Below, piece after piece: positions 43,905-53,760 of a stretch of DNA of 64,000 nt. A program made the translations under genes and the position numbers. How positions within the stretch are numbered: position 1 is the stretch's first letter; each line of letters opens with the position of its first letter. The notes under the pieces are model-generated. The model saw nothing but the letters and a program-made list of their open reading frames with translations, had not been told where the DNA came from and did not search any database. Source of the stretch: Galeruca laticollis (Eukaryota > Arthropoda > Insecta > Coleoptera > Chrysomelidae); assembly GCA_963921935.1 (NCBI GenBank), contig OY998179.1, positions 48,156,222 through 48,220,221 on the forward strand, given 5' to 3'.

Positions 43905-45261
43905 ATGTTCAATATGCAAATGAACTCATCAACCACTCCGGTGGCGTGCCCAATTAATTTTCAAAATTTACAAAATCCACAGATGCAATATATAACAACA
44001 ACATCCAACTAAATGACAACTCAGGCTCCATTCTATGGATTCAATAAACAAGAAGAGCTAATGCAACATCCTTACCAAATGTATCAACAACAAGTAACTC
44101 CAATTCAACCAAACATAATCACCAAAATACAGCAAGTAGCTATCAAAACATAAGTCAAGATTATCCTCCATTTAGCGCAACATCTAGCGACGAAGCAGAA
44201 ATGTTTAATGATGACGAAGAAAACTCATCAAAATATCCTTGGCACGAAGCAAGGCCCAAAAAGAAAAGAAAAAGAACTCATCGTCAAAATTCAAGTGAGA
44301 CGCCATCCAAAATTCCAACTTCTAACAGATATCAATCACTTTCCAACATAAACCATCAAGAAAAAAACGAAACAGTGAATGCAAACCCTGAAAATTCAGA
44401 TAATACTCCTAAAGAACTAAAACCTCCTCCAATATGTATCTACTCAGTCAGCGACTATAAAGCAATGCCCAAGGAGCTGAGACAACTGTAACTGATCAAA
44501 ATACGTTCACTACAAAAGCTGTATTAAGTGGCGCAATAGGAATTAACCCATTAACTATTGACACTTACAGAAAGCTGATCCGTCATATTCGTGAAGGCAA
44601 AATAATACACCACATGTACCAGATTAAGCCAGAAAAGACCTACAGAGTTGTAATCAGAGGGTTGTGCCCCTCTGCACAGTTAGAAGATACTACCACCGAT
44701 CAAGAAAAAAAAGGACATATTAGAAACATAATGAATATTAGACACAGGGTTAGTAAAGAACCGCTTCCATTGTTCTTTGTTGATATTGAGCCCAGTAACA
44801 ACAAATAAATATATAACATAGATAATATTTAATATTGCAAAATAAAAATTGAACCACCAAGAAAGAAAAATAATATTGTTCAATGTACAAGATGCCAGGA
44901 TTACAACCACTCTAAAACCTACTGCATGAGACCTTTTAAATATGTATAGTGCAGCGGATCTCATGATACAAAAACATGTACTAAGAACAGAGATACTCCA
45001 GCCAAATGTGCTCTTTATCAGGGCAACCACCCGGCAAACTATAGTGGATGCACAGTTTACTAAGATCTATTAAAAACAAGAAACAAAACAAACAACCAAA
45101 CTCATGATACTCAAAACCAATCACAATTCAGTTTCACAAGGAACACTCATATTCAAAACCAACCTCAACCCAAAAACATTCAAACCTACACACAAGTATT
45201 AAACAATAATGGATTGCCCCCTCAGACTACAAGCAACAATTTAGATATAACAAACAAATGA
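43905..45261 (+). pseudogene. Jockey-type ORF1 (gag-like)
   Basis: ATG 43905 opens MFNMQMNSSTTPVACPINF, followed by a Gln/Thr-rich stretch. 44201-44491 is Lys/Arg-rich (ARPKKKRKRTHRQNS), a likely nuclear signal. 44530-44808 has the gag core: IHHMYQIKPEKTYRVVIRGL and HIRNIMNIRHRVSKEPLPLF, matching the domain associated with zinc fingers in Jockey-type gags. After a stop at 44808 come three cysteine knuckles in another frame: CTRCQDYNHSKTYC, CSGSHDTKTC and CALYQGNHPANYSGC. The last has Tyr in place of the second Cys. It ends NLDITNK with TGA at 45259. Frames change at least three times. Confidence 0.8.
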
Positions 45262-45377
45262 CAGACTTTTTAAACTAGTTCAAAAATATGTTTAACCAGC
45301 TTATTAGCCAAAACAGCATGGTACTTACTATGCTGACAACACTAGTAAATAAGTTAAGTAGAAAATATTCAATATGA

Positions 45378-47906
45378 ATTGCAGCATGGAATGCGAATGG
45401 TTTAAGTAACCATGTGCAGGAAATCATACTATTTATAGAAATAAACAAAATAGATATATTGCTAATATCTGAAAGTCACTCCACAGACAAAACGGTCGTT
45501 AAAATCCCATATTAAAATACTTATTTCTTAAATCATCCTGATGTTCTAAAACCATATACAACTAATAACATACAGTGTACAAGTGTTGAACTCAAAATGG
45601 ACAACAGACTAATAACAATTGCTTCAGTTTATAGTCCGCCTCGACATAATATAAGTCACAAATAATATAATGAACTATTCACTGAATTTAATACGAACTT
45701 TCTAATAGCAGGTGATTGGAATGCAAAGCATACCATATGGGGGTCTAGACTAATCACGCCAAAAGGAAGAAACCTATTAAAAAGTATTCAACAAAATCAA
45801 ATACATATTTTGTCAACAGGTGAGCCAACTTACTGACCAACCAACTTAAATAAAATCCCCGACTTACTAAATTTCGCACTAACCAAAGGTATATCCGATG
45901 TTTACTGCAATATTGAATCCAATTCTGATTTAAGCTCGGATCACAGTCCTATCATCATAACTATGAGTACCAGACTAATTTGGAAAACAGCATTACTGAG
46001 GTTATGTAACAACAAAACAGACTGGGTAAAATTCCAACAAGTTAACGCAAACATTAAGTTAGACTGAAGGTTAAAAACTAAACAAGAAATTGAAGAAGTA
46101 GATCAGCTCATAACTGTGATTCAAGAAGCTGCTTGGCATGCCACACCAACTAAGCACAAAAGATTAAATTCTAATATAACATTCCTCAACATATAAAAGA
46201 ACTTGCTATTGAAAAGCGTAGAGCACGGCAGAGATGGCAAAATACTAGAAACCCACTAGACAAAACACATCTTAATAATCTAACTCGAAACCTTAGTAGA
46301 GCTATTCGAGAAACGAGAAATGAATCCTTTCAGATATACTTATCAAATTTGTCCTTGTGGAAAATAACGAAGAAATTGAAAAGACCTATGGTAGCTGTTC
46401 CACCGATAAGAAAAATTGATGGTACTTGGGCTCGATCTAATTCTGAAAGGGCCAACACATTCGCTGAATTCCTTACTGCAGTACTTTCTATCCCGCATGA
46501 AATTGATATTGAAGAGGATGCTATAGAAGCATCCTTAGAAGCACCATGTCAATTGTCACCTCCATTAAAAATATTTTCCCCTGCTGGAGTACATGTAGAA
46601 ATAAAATACTTTTAAGTCACATAAAGCTCCCGGATTTGACCTCATAGTTGCAGAAGTCTTAAAAAAGCTGCCAAAAAAAGCAGTAGTGCTCTTGACTACA
46701 ATATTTAATAGTATGTTGAGATTATGCCATTTTCCTGGTCAGTGGAAACACGCATACATACTAATTATTAATAAGCCTGGAAAACCAAAAACTGAAGCAA
46801 GTTCATACCGGCCAATAAGTCTTCTTCCCATAATGTCCAAAGTTTTTAAACAGCTAATTTTAAACAGGATTGAAGCTGCAATCCCTATTGAAGACCTTAT
46901 TCCTACCTATCAATTTGGGTTTAGAAAAAAACACTCAACAATTCAGCAGTGCCTCAGAATAGGAAATAAAATTAAAAAAAAGCTTTGAAACTAAGAAAAT
47001 GTGTACTGCAGTGTTCCTCGACGTTCAACAAGCCTTCGATAGGGTATGGCACAAAGGTCTCCTCTACAAAATCAAGCAAAATCTCCCTGATCAACTATAA
47101 CTCATTTTAAACTCCTATTTAGAAGACAGGTGTTTTCAAATATATTATGAAGATGAACTCTCAACTTGACATCAAATCAAATCTGGAGTACCTCAAGGTA
47201 GTGTCCTGGGACCCTCCATATTTTTGCTATACAGCTGATATACCAATAACTCAAGAGACAGACTTAACAACTTTCGCTGATGGTAAGAGCTTCTCTTCTA
47301 GCAAGTTACAAAACCATCTAAACCTTCTGCAGTCCTGGCTAAAAAAGTGGAAAATACAAGTAAATTCAAATAAATCCTGCCAGATTACTTTCACCACAAA
47401 AAGAAGTATCTGTCCTCAAGTTAACATTAACATTGCTCCCATAACTATAAAGAATGAAGTCGAAATACCTTGGTCTCCTCCTGAATCAGAAATTGACGTG
47501 GTGCACACACATTAAAACCAAAAGGAAACAATTGGATTTAAAAGTCAAAAATATGTATTGGCTAATTAATAAAAAATCGCAGCTGTCACTAGAAAATAAA
47601 ACTATATTAACACCAATTTGGACATTTGGCATTGAACTGTGGGGGTGTAGCAAGCCATCGAATACTAAAATTTTACAGTCCTTCCAATCCATAACTCTTC
47701 GAATGATTCTAAATGCACCATGGTATGTATTAAATCGAACTATCCATAACGATCTAAGAATTCCATATATCGGCGATGTCATCAGAACCCATTCAAATAA
47801 ATATAGAAATAGATGTACAAATCACGACAACGAACTAATCAACGTCCTATTCAACCCACCCTTTGAGGATAGGAGATTGAAAAGAATCTGGCCAGAAGAC
47901 TTATAA
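45378..47906 (+). pseudogene. Jockey-type ORF2 (endonuclease and RT)
   Basis: The endonuclease begins IAAWNANGLSNHVQEIILF and has ILLISESHSTDKTVV, ITIASVYSPPRHNI, FLIAGDWNAKHTIWGSR and SSDHSPIIITM. RT has HFPGQWKHAYILIINKPGKP, SYRPISLLPIMSKVFKQLIL, YQFGFRKKHSTIQQCLRI, AVFLDVQQAFDRVWHKGLLY and SGVPQGSVLGPSIF. The catalytic FADD is FADG here (TTFADGKSFSSSK, about 47275), so the second Asp is lost. The post-RT region KYLGLLLNQKLTWCTHIKTK with IWTFGIELWGCSKPSNTKIL runs to RRLKRIWPEDL and TAA at 47904. It has at least six stops or shifts. Confidence 0.85.
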
Positions 47907-48030
47907 GCCCAGAGAATCGTCACTGGGCGGTACCTGACTCATGACTTCTATCTATGACAAATCATTTACATATTACTCTATTTTTTGTAGTAGATTGTAA
48001 ATTCGCAGGAAATAATAAAAAAAATCGATG

Positions 48031-49048
48031 ATTGAGATAATATAATCTGTCAACCATACAGTAAATATCTCAGTTTCCAATATTGATTGTAATAATTGAG
48101 AGATAATTAATAGGAAGATATCTGGACAAGAGTAGATCTACCTTAGGTGTATTTAAAGAAAGAGAAGAAGCTTTGAACGATGTATTTTTTTTCAAAAATT
48201 TAAAGTGACTTCCAAAAAAACATTTTAGTGGTAAGTATTGAATGGCTGTACCGGATGCTGCTAAAAAGAATAGTTCATGTAAATATAGAGGATATCGTTG
48301 TAAAATATCGAATACAGAGAGAGGTGGAACATCATAAAAACAGGAAATTTCGAGTAAACTATTCATTTTTTGTGGTTGAAAGTTTGAAATGGTTCTTTTA
48401 ATTAACATCCAAACAAAAGAAATAATAAACTATTTTTTGAGGTTAAATATACTGAGATAGGTCTCATAAAATTATGGGAAACTGTATCGCTGGTATGTTA
48501 ACCAAGAAACAAATTATTGATCACCATTTTTCAATAGACATATCAGAATGAATTATTATATCACTAATGAAAGGTTATTGCTAAAAGGTATTAAACTGAA
48601 AACTTGCCATGGATTTACTGCAATGGTCTCGCAAAAAATATAAATATGCAGAAGTGCCTTAGCTAATCCATTAAGCTGAAAAGTTTTGTATTAAATCATT
48701 ATTGCAAAGCTTGGTGTGAAATAGTAGATTATGTTGCAATGCATAGATAATTTATTAACCATTTTAAAATGTACTAAACTTTATTATTGTACACATTAGC
48801 AGTGTTCCAAGGTCTATATAACATCATAAATAATATTTTTCAAGCCATTTGGCACATTTTTATGTGAATTAACGTGAATGTCTGATTTGATTGATAACAG
48901 AAGATTGTATTTTAGTTTTTAATAAGACAAGTTTTCTTGTTATTATGAAATTATTATTTGCAACAAAAAACTGTAATTTCAACATCATTCTTATATTGTT
49001 GATCAAATAACGTTGGCACAATTGTAATTAATTTGTTTTATTTTGCAG
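48031..49048 (+). other. End of intron 2-3
   Basis: AT-rich DNA with one unexplained minus-strand ORF (48070-48408, separate entry). It ends in a T-rich tract and the acceptor TTTATTTTGCAG at 49048. Confidence 0.6.
48070..48408 (-). other. Unidentified 112-codon ORF
   Basis: Minus-strand ORF from ATG 48408 with unusually balanced composition for this AT-rich intron: FQPQKMNSLLEISCFYDVPP, LSVFDILQRYPLYLHELFFL and AASGTAIQYLPLKCFFGSHF. I do not recognise it. It could be a processed scrap of a host gene or part of an unknown element; no start context, introns or flanking repeats support a gene. Confidence 0.3.
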
Positions 49049-49497
49049 AATCTAGGCAAAGGCTCCCTTTGGACAGTCGATCCTCAGTATAAGCCTAACC
49101 TAATCCAAGCACTAAACCGGTCACCCTTCCACCCTATATCAACTATGGATTCTTCATACCAAGTGGAAAAACCGCCAGTAAACGATAAACCCTCCGTTTA
49201 CAGACTTCCTAATCCAGAGTTGTTCCCGTACTTAGCTAGGAAATTAGCCTCAACTGAAATGAATAATCACATCTTCCACAACCATCTGATCCATAGCAGC
49301 GGGGCCAGAATTAAAATAGAAGATTCATTGGATGCCGTAGATGCCGCGGCGGCTATGTTAAGTTTGAAAAATAGCCAACCGAAGAATTGTGATATAAAAG
49401 TAGATTTATTACAAGTTATCACGAATTCTCCCAGTCAGGACCATACATATAGTGCTGCAGATAGTGAAGAAATTGAGCATGTTATTGATGATGATAG
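49049..49497 (+). CDS. CHES-1-like: FoxN2/3 third coding exon
   Basis: It follows a TTTTGCAG acceptor in phase 0 and opens with [20 protein letters not shown], which completes the forkhead domain (wing 2; vertebrate FOXN3 has [20 protein letters not shown]). NRSPFHPI follows, like KKTPYHPH of FOXN3. Further on, [12 protein letters not shown] resembles the 'DIDAASAMMLL' block downstream of the forkhead in FOXN3. The exon encodes 149 codons plus two bases and ends at 49497 (GATGATGATAG then GTATGT). The following exon must begin with one base to complete the codon and was not found before 64000. The frame stays open 24 bases past the donor, which is read-through only. Confidence 0.93.
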
Positions 49498-49635
49498 GTA
49501 TGTTACATTACTTATAAATTAAGAAAAAAATACACATCAGTAACTAAGTAAATAACTAAAGTTTTGTATCTTAATCTTTAACAAATATATTTATGATATT
49601 TACTTCAAAATTTTCCGTTTGTTTGGATGTTATAA
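49498..49635 (+). other. Start of intron 3
   Basis: A short AT-rich spacer of 138 bp between the exon 3 donor and the left inverted repeat of the tyrosine recombinase element. Confidence 0.6.
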
Positions 49636-51128
49636 AAAATTTTATCTGATGGCATGTCATAATGACAACGTTATGTCACTCAATTTTGATGACATAAGGA
49701 AGCTCATTATGGGACTAAGTACCATAATGAATTCATTATGGTACTAAGTACCATCATGAAATTCTATAAGGAAAACATGTAATGGTTTGATCAAAAAAGT
49801 TTATTCAAAATGCATAACTATGTACAAAACTATTTATTATAAATGGTAAAAGAACAATTATTACAATTTGTAATATTAATTCTAATGGATTCTACAGTTT
49901 TTACATCAGTAGTTGATGATTGTTGGCAAACTTGTAATCCTGTTTGGTTGTTGGCACCAAAAATTGCTTCTGATATTTTTTTCTTTTGCTCTTTCGAATT
50001 TTCGATGTAACCTTCAGCGACAGTATTGCTTTTCCATCCGCCATGGCGTTTCACGGTACACAGATCAGCTCCAGAATCAGCCAAAAATGAAGCAGACGAT
50101 CGCCGAAAACAATGTCCGGTATATTCTTCAGAGCGAGGTAAATTCAAGAAAGTGGCAATAACTTTTGGCATTTTACCAAAGGTATGTATTCCAACGGGTT
50201 GTTTTGTGCATTTCTTATTTCTATAAGTGACAAAAAAACGTAGATGGTTTGTGTTGCAAGGTCGTATTTTCACATATTGTCTGACAAGTTCTACCATATT
50301 CAATCCTGGGATATTCCCCGAAGTTACAAAAAATTCTCGCATTACCTTTGTTTTTGTATTCGGTAATGTAATTATAAAAACGGATCCTTTATCTATTACA
50401 TTTTCAACAAGCATATATGTCAATTCCTCTCTTCTGCATGCTCCACTTAGTCCAATTATCATGGCAACTTTATTAAATAAGTATGTATCATCTGATGCTT
50501 CCGTTAAAAACTTTGTAACATCTTGTTTAGTAAAAATTTTGGATTTTTTAGCTCTGTAACCTTCTGATTTACGTTTTAGTAATGCAACCAGCTGTAGGTA
50601 CTTACTAATATCGACGTTTTTTCTTGTTGATAAAATACTTCTTATCATTGAATAATACGACCAAAGAGACGATGGTTTTCTTTCCTTAGATAAGCATTCA
50701 AAGTAAGCCAACAATATTTTTTCATGAGTGATATTCTTGATTTTTTTAGCAGAACACCATTCTTCGTACCGATTAAACACCATTTCATATACACTCCGTG
50801 ATTTTTCCGGCAAAAGGGAGTCCACGATATTTCTCGACATTTCTTCCAAATCAGAAGGTAAACTATCAGCTTCAGAATCACTCATTTTTTAAATTATATT
50901 AAATTCTACCTCACAATAATTATTGAGTTTGACAGCGATAAATAAATATTGCCGTTACAACCTGATGACGTTGTCAAGGAAATGGCAAAGCACAGCTCAC
51001 TCACCTACTAATATTTGAAACTACACAATACTTACTCCTTTAAAAACAGTTGTCATTGTGACATGTCGAAAACGCAGTTTTTAATTTTTCGAAAATGTAT
51101 TGATATAAATGCCATCAGATAAAATTTT
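49636..51128 (-). mobile_element. Tyrosine recombinase transposon (Crypton-like) with inverted repeats
   Basis: Perfect 20-bp inverted repeats bound the unit: AAAATTTTATCTGATGGCAT at 49636-49655 and its complement at 51109-51128. Between them lies a single intact recombinase gene on the minus strand. Inside the left end, at about 49708-49765, there is a palindromic cluster of CATTATGGTACTAAGTACC-type sequence. Just outside the right end lies a 120-bp palindrome with the same CATTATGG motif, so the real boundary may be 51252. Cryptons are eukaryotic DNA transposons that carry only a tyrosine recombinase and usually lack terminal inverted repeats, so this layout is unusual. Confidence 0.75.
49830..50885 (-). 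CDS. Tyrosine recombinase, intact, 351 residues
   Basis: ATG 50885 to TAA at 49830, uninterrupted. Residues about 15-110 form an N-terminal SAM-like core-binding domain (KSRSVYEMVFNRYEEWCSAK, SSLWSYYSMIRSILS). Residues about 115-300 are the catalytic domain. Box I is GLSGACRREELTYM with Arg151. The beta-hairpin Lys is probably K178 (LPNTKTK). Box II is GHCFRRSSASFLADSGADL with His258 and Arg261. HGGWKSNTVAEGYIENS supplies Trp284 and the nucleophile Tyr293. All expected residues are present, so it may be functional. The C-terminal ~50 residues are polar with CNNC near the end. Cryptons and related insect genes are the nearest relatives I can name. No intron or partner gene is seen. It is antisense to the FoxN gene. 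Confidence 0.85.
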   Translation of the reverse strand: MSDSEADSLPSDLEEMSRNIVDSLLPEKSRSVYEMVFNRYEEWCSAKKIKNITHEKILLAYFECLSKERKPSSLWSYYSMIRSILSTRKNVDISKYLQLVALLKRKSEGYRAKKSKIFTKQDVTKFLTEASDDTYLFNKVAMIIGLSGACRREELTYMLVENVIDKGSVFIITLPNTKTKVMREFFVTSGNIPGLNMVELVRQYVKIRPCNTNHLRFFVTYRNKKCTKQPVGIHTFGKMPKVIATFLNLPRSEEYTGHCFRRSSASFLADSGADLCTVKRHGGWKSNTVAEGYIENSKEQKKKISEAIFGANNQTGLQVCQQSSTTDVKTVESIRINITNCNNCSFTIYNK

Positions 51129-51131
51129 GTA

Positions 51132-51252
51132 TGTAATACGAATCATAAACAATCATTATGGCACACGCCGTGTTATCGGACTCGGCTACGCTTCGCCCGA
51201 TAACATTCACGACTTGTACCATAATGATCGTCTTTATGATCCTTATTACATA
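51132..51252. repeat. Imperfect 120-bp palindrome with GC-rich centre
   Basis: Left half: ATGTAATACGAATCATAAAC then AATCATTATGGCACACGCCG. The right half is the inverse, with CCATAATGATCGTC and TTTATGATCCTTATTACAT. The centre is GTTATCGGACTCGGCTACGC then TTCGCCCGATAAC, itself an inverted GTTATCGG / CCGATAAC pair around CGAAGCG / CGGCTACG-type sequence. Its GC content stands out from the AT-rich surroundings. It lies immediately right of the recombinase element and shares its CATTATGG motif. Confidence 0.8.
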
Positions 51253-51304
51253 AATAACTATTACAACAATATTTAGATATTACATTTATAAATGTGTTTT
51301 CGTC

Positions 51305-51428
51305 TGGCATCTTAAAACCACACATTAGATAATTTATCTTTTGTGTTAAAATAGATGCAAAATAAAACAGTGAATATACAATGAAACATTTTTTATGAAT
51401 GTTTTCTATTTCACCTCACGAACATTTT
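51305..51428 (+). repeat. Repeat family B, copy 3
   Basis: Third and most diverged copy: CATCTTAAAACCACACATTA, then TTTTGTGTTAAAATAGATGC, ending TTTCTATTTCACCTCACGAA. It directly precedes the RTE-like LINE fragment, which suggests the repeat could be part of that LINE family's sequence. Confidence 0.65.
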
Positions 51429-51429
51429 A

Positions 51430-52010
51430 TGCTGGTCAATTCATTTGAGACAAATTCATATTCTAATCTAAAATCAATATCATTAAACAAAAATCTCTTT
51501 TTGGTTGCCTTGAGAAGCAACAATAATGAGATCAATTTTGTAGAACAAAATGAGGAAATTAAAACTAGGATAGGAAAAGCCAAGAGTGAAGTTGAAAAAA
51601 TGTTTCTGTATCAAGGATTTAAACTATCCTATACTATGACATAGACGCTGAAAAATAATTACATTAAAAATGTGGAGGATTTTGATATACGTTTATATCA
51701 TAGTGTACTGAAAATCTCTTGGGTGAAAAAAGTGTTGAACATCTAGGCATTGAGTTGATCGGGAAAAGACAAAGAAATGATACTAGACATTATCTGAGCA
51801 ATATAATGAAAGTTGAAATGTACTAACTTCTTCATTCTATAATGCAAGAGAGAATAGATGGAAAATGCTCCAGAATACACTCATGGGTGAAAATTGTACA
51901 TGATTGGTACAACTGCAATAACAAAAATCTATTCAAAGCAGCAGTTTCGAAAATAGAAATAGTCTTAATAATTTCCAACCTTCGTAAAGAAGACTGCAAT
52001 TGCAGAAGAA
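51430..52010 (+). pseudogene. RTE-like LINE C-terminal fragment
   Basis: The + frames give EIKTRIGKAKSEVEKMFLYQ and GFKLSYTMT, then NVEDFDIRLYHSVLKISWV, HLGIELIGKRQRN, LLHSIMQERIDGKCSRIHSW and DWYNCNNKNLFKAAVSKIEI. This follows the post-RT C-terminus of a LINE family common in insects ('RI..A...F.KM...', 'RRILKISW', 'GKR..GRRR.SWLKNLRDW....LFRAA.SK...A.MIANLR'). Only the last ~190 codons remain, with frame changes. The final NLRKEDCN near 51990 matches the family's C-terminus. Confidence 0.75.
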
Positions 52011-52199
52011 GGATGTAAATGCTACCATAGGATATAAAAAAAATTACATCAAAATTCCAGAAGAATATTTGAAAGTTTAGCCAAAGGCAGGATATGACCG
52101 AATTACCAAATTAGCCCTAAGAAAGTTTGATTATGACAAACACATATACATCATAAAAATGTATGAATACTGTTTGGGAAATTATGTACTTTATTCCAC

Positions 52200-53260
52200 A
52201 GGAACGGAAAACAAACTATAATTAACTTGACAAAGGTAGGTCAAAATCTCTCATTGACATGTAGCTACTGTCCAATTACTCTACTTCCCACTCTGGAAAA
52301 AAGAGAAAATAATCAATAATCGTATCTCACAATTCACTGAATACCAAATTCCTAAATATTAATTCAGATTCAGAAAGGGTAGATCAATATTACAACCACT
52401 AACAATAATACAAAACAACATAGAAGCTACTAGACTAAATACGGATAGAACTTCTGCGGTATTCCTCGACATGAATAAAGCTTTTGACAGTGTATGGCAC
52501 AAAGGTCTTCTGTATAAACTACATACACTTAAATTCCCAACATATCTGGTGCACATATGTAAAAACTTACTATACCATCGAAAAGTAAAAGTTATGAACG
52601 GCATTCTAGACGAATTTACACCAGAACGTAGACTGCCACAGCAATCAACGCTATCAGCTTATATACTGCAGTATGCAGATGACAAACCACTAGTAACACA
52701 CAACAAATCATTAAAAAATTGCAATTGTCGCTCTGGAAAATCTCATTGAAACTATGACTATATGGTTCAACAAATAGAGGTTCAAACCTAATACAGCTAA
52801 ATCCCAATTTATAATTAATCACCACCCTTCGCCAACATCCCCTACAATAAATATTAATCATCACATGTTACAACCATAACTTACCATTAAGTACCTGGGC
52901 ATCACTTTTGACACCAAAACAAATTTCAATGAGTATTTGCACGAAAAGAAAAAACATGTTATCGAGAGCAATACATTGTACCAGTTTAACATCTCAGAAA
53001 AGAGGTATAAATACATCCATGGTCTCTAATATTTATAAAATGATCTAATATCCAATTATAGAGTATGGTCATCATATTTTTACATTTAAAAATAAAAGCT
53101 ATGAATTTAAAATTAAAGTTGCAGAAACATCACTTCTTAGGAAAATCCCAACCCTTTCAATACTCTACTGTACCCACTTACCAAAACTGAACCTATTGAT
53201 CTTCCCATGAAAACATTAACCAAGTAATTTTCTGAAAGAAATTAAAACAAGCTACGAATT
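52200..53260 (+). pseudogene. Jockey-like LINE RT fragment
   Basis: The + frames give PITLLPTLEK, FRFRKGRSILQPLTIIQNNI, AVFLDMNKAFDSVWHKGLLY (52471-52749) and LQYADDKPLVTHNKSLKN, with the catalytic YADD preserved. TIKYLGITFDTKTNFNEYL follows near 52890. It lacks the 'GVPQGSVLSPTLY' block (here RRLPQQSTLSAYIL), so a deletion lies before YADD. The 3' part is degraded. The region 53225-53320 has a short tandem duplication (ATTTTCTGAAAGAAATKAAA, twice). Confidence 0.72.
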
Positions 53261-53494
53261 GAAAATTTTTGAATATAATTTTCTGAAAGAAATGAAAACA
53301 AGCTACGAATTGAAAATTTTTGAATAACAAAAGTTTCAAATGTCTACCCAAGATGTCAGCCACACACAATAAATAATTTAGAAAAACTGACGAATTTACT
53401 TTAAATTAATTTTATACAGTCTGTAACCTAAACTTACTTTCCCGGCTAGAGACTCGACTCGGGTAGTGGTATTACCAGAATATCCTAACATGGT

Positions 53495-53760
53495 ACAATA
53501 CTCACTTTGAAGAAAATATCGGGCGAGAAGGTAAAACTATTGATGAAAAAATATACTTTGAAATTATACCTATGGGTAGAAATACAGCACCAGGATATCA
53601 TGAGATAACCTGGAAAATATTTAAAAAATTGAACTATAAAATCCACTTATATATCAAAGATGAATGAATTTTCTTTAAAACGATCTCACTTTCCAGCTTA
53701 ATGGAAACACGGGATCTTAATCACAATCCCAAGGCCCAATACATGTGTCACTCTTATAAT
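53495..53760 (+). pseudogene. LINE RT N-terminal fragment
   Basis: The + strand reads GRNTAPGYHEITWKIFKKLN, then a shifted frame with WKHGILITIPRPNT. These correspond to the 'KAPGxDxI.....K.L' and 'FP..WK...I..I.KP' blocks at the start of Jockey-type RT. Short, broken and not linked in frame to the fragment before it. Confidence 0.6.

Larger units (their letters stand above)
43905..48030 (+). mobile_element. Jockey-type LINE, decayed
   Basis: ORF1 (gag-like, with PRE_C2HC-type domain and zinc knuckles) is followed by ORF2 with endonuclease and RT and no RNase H, the Jockey-clade layout. The 3' end is near 48010-48030 (GGAAATAATAAAAAAAATCG). Multiple stops and frameshifts in both ORFs make it inactive. 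Confidence 0.83.

Noticed and set aside
49913..50559. Plus-strand ORFs across the recombinase gene
   Set aside because: They lie wholly antisense to an intact 351-codon gene with all catalytic residues, so they are shadows.
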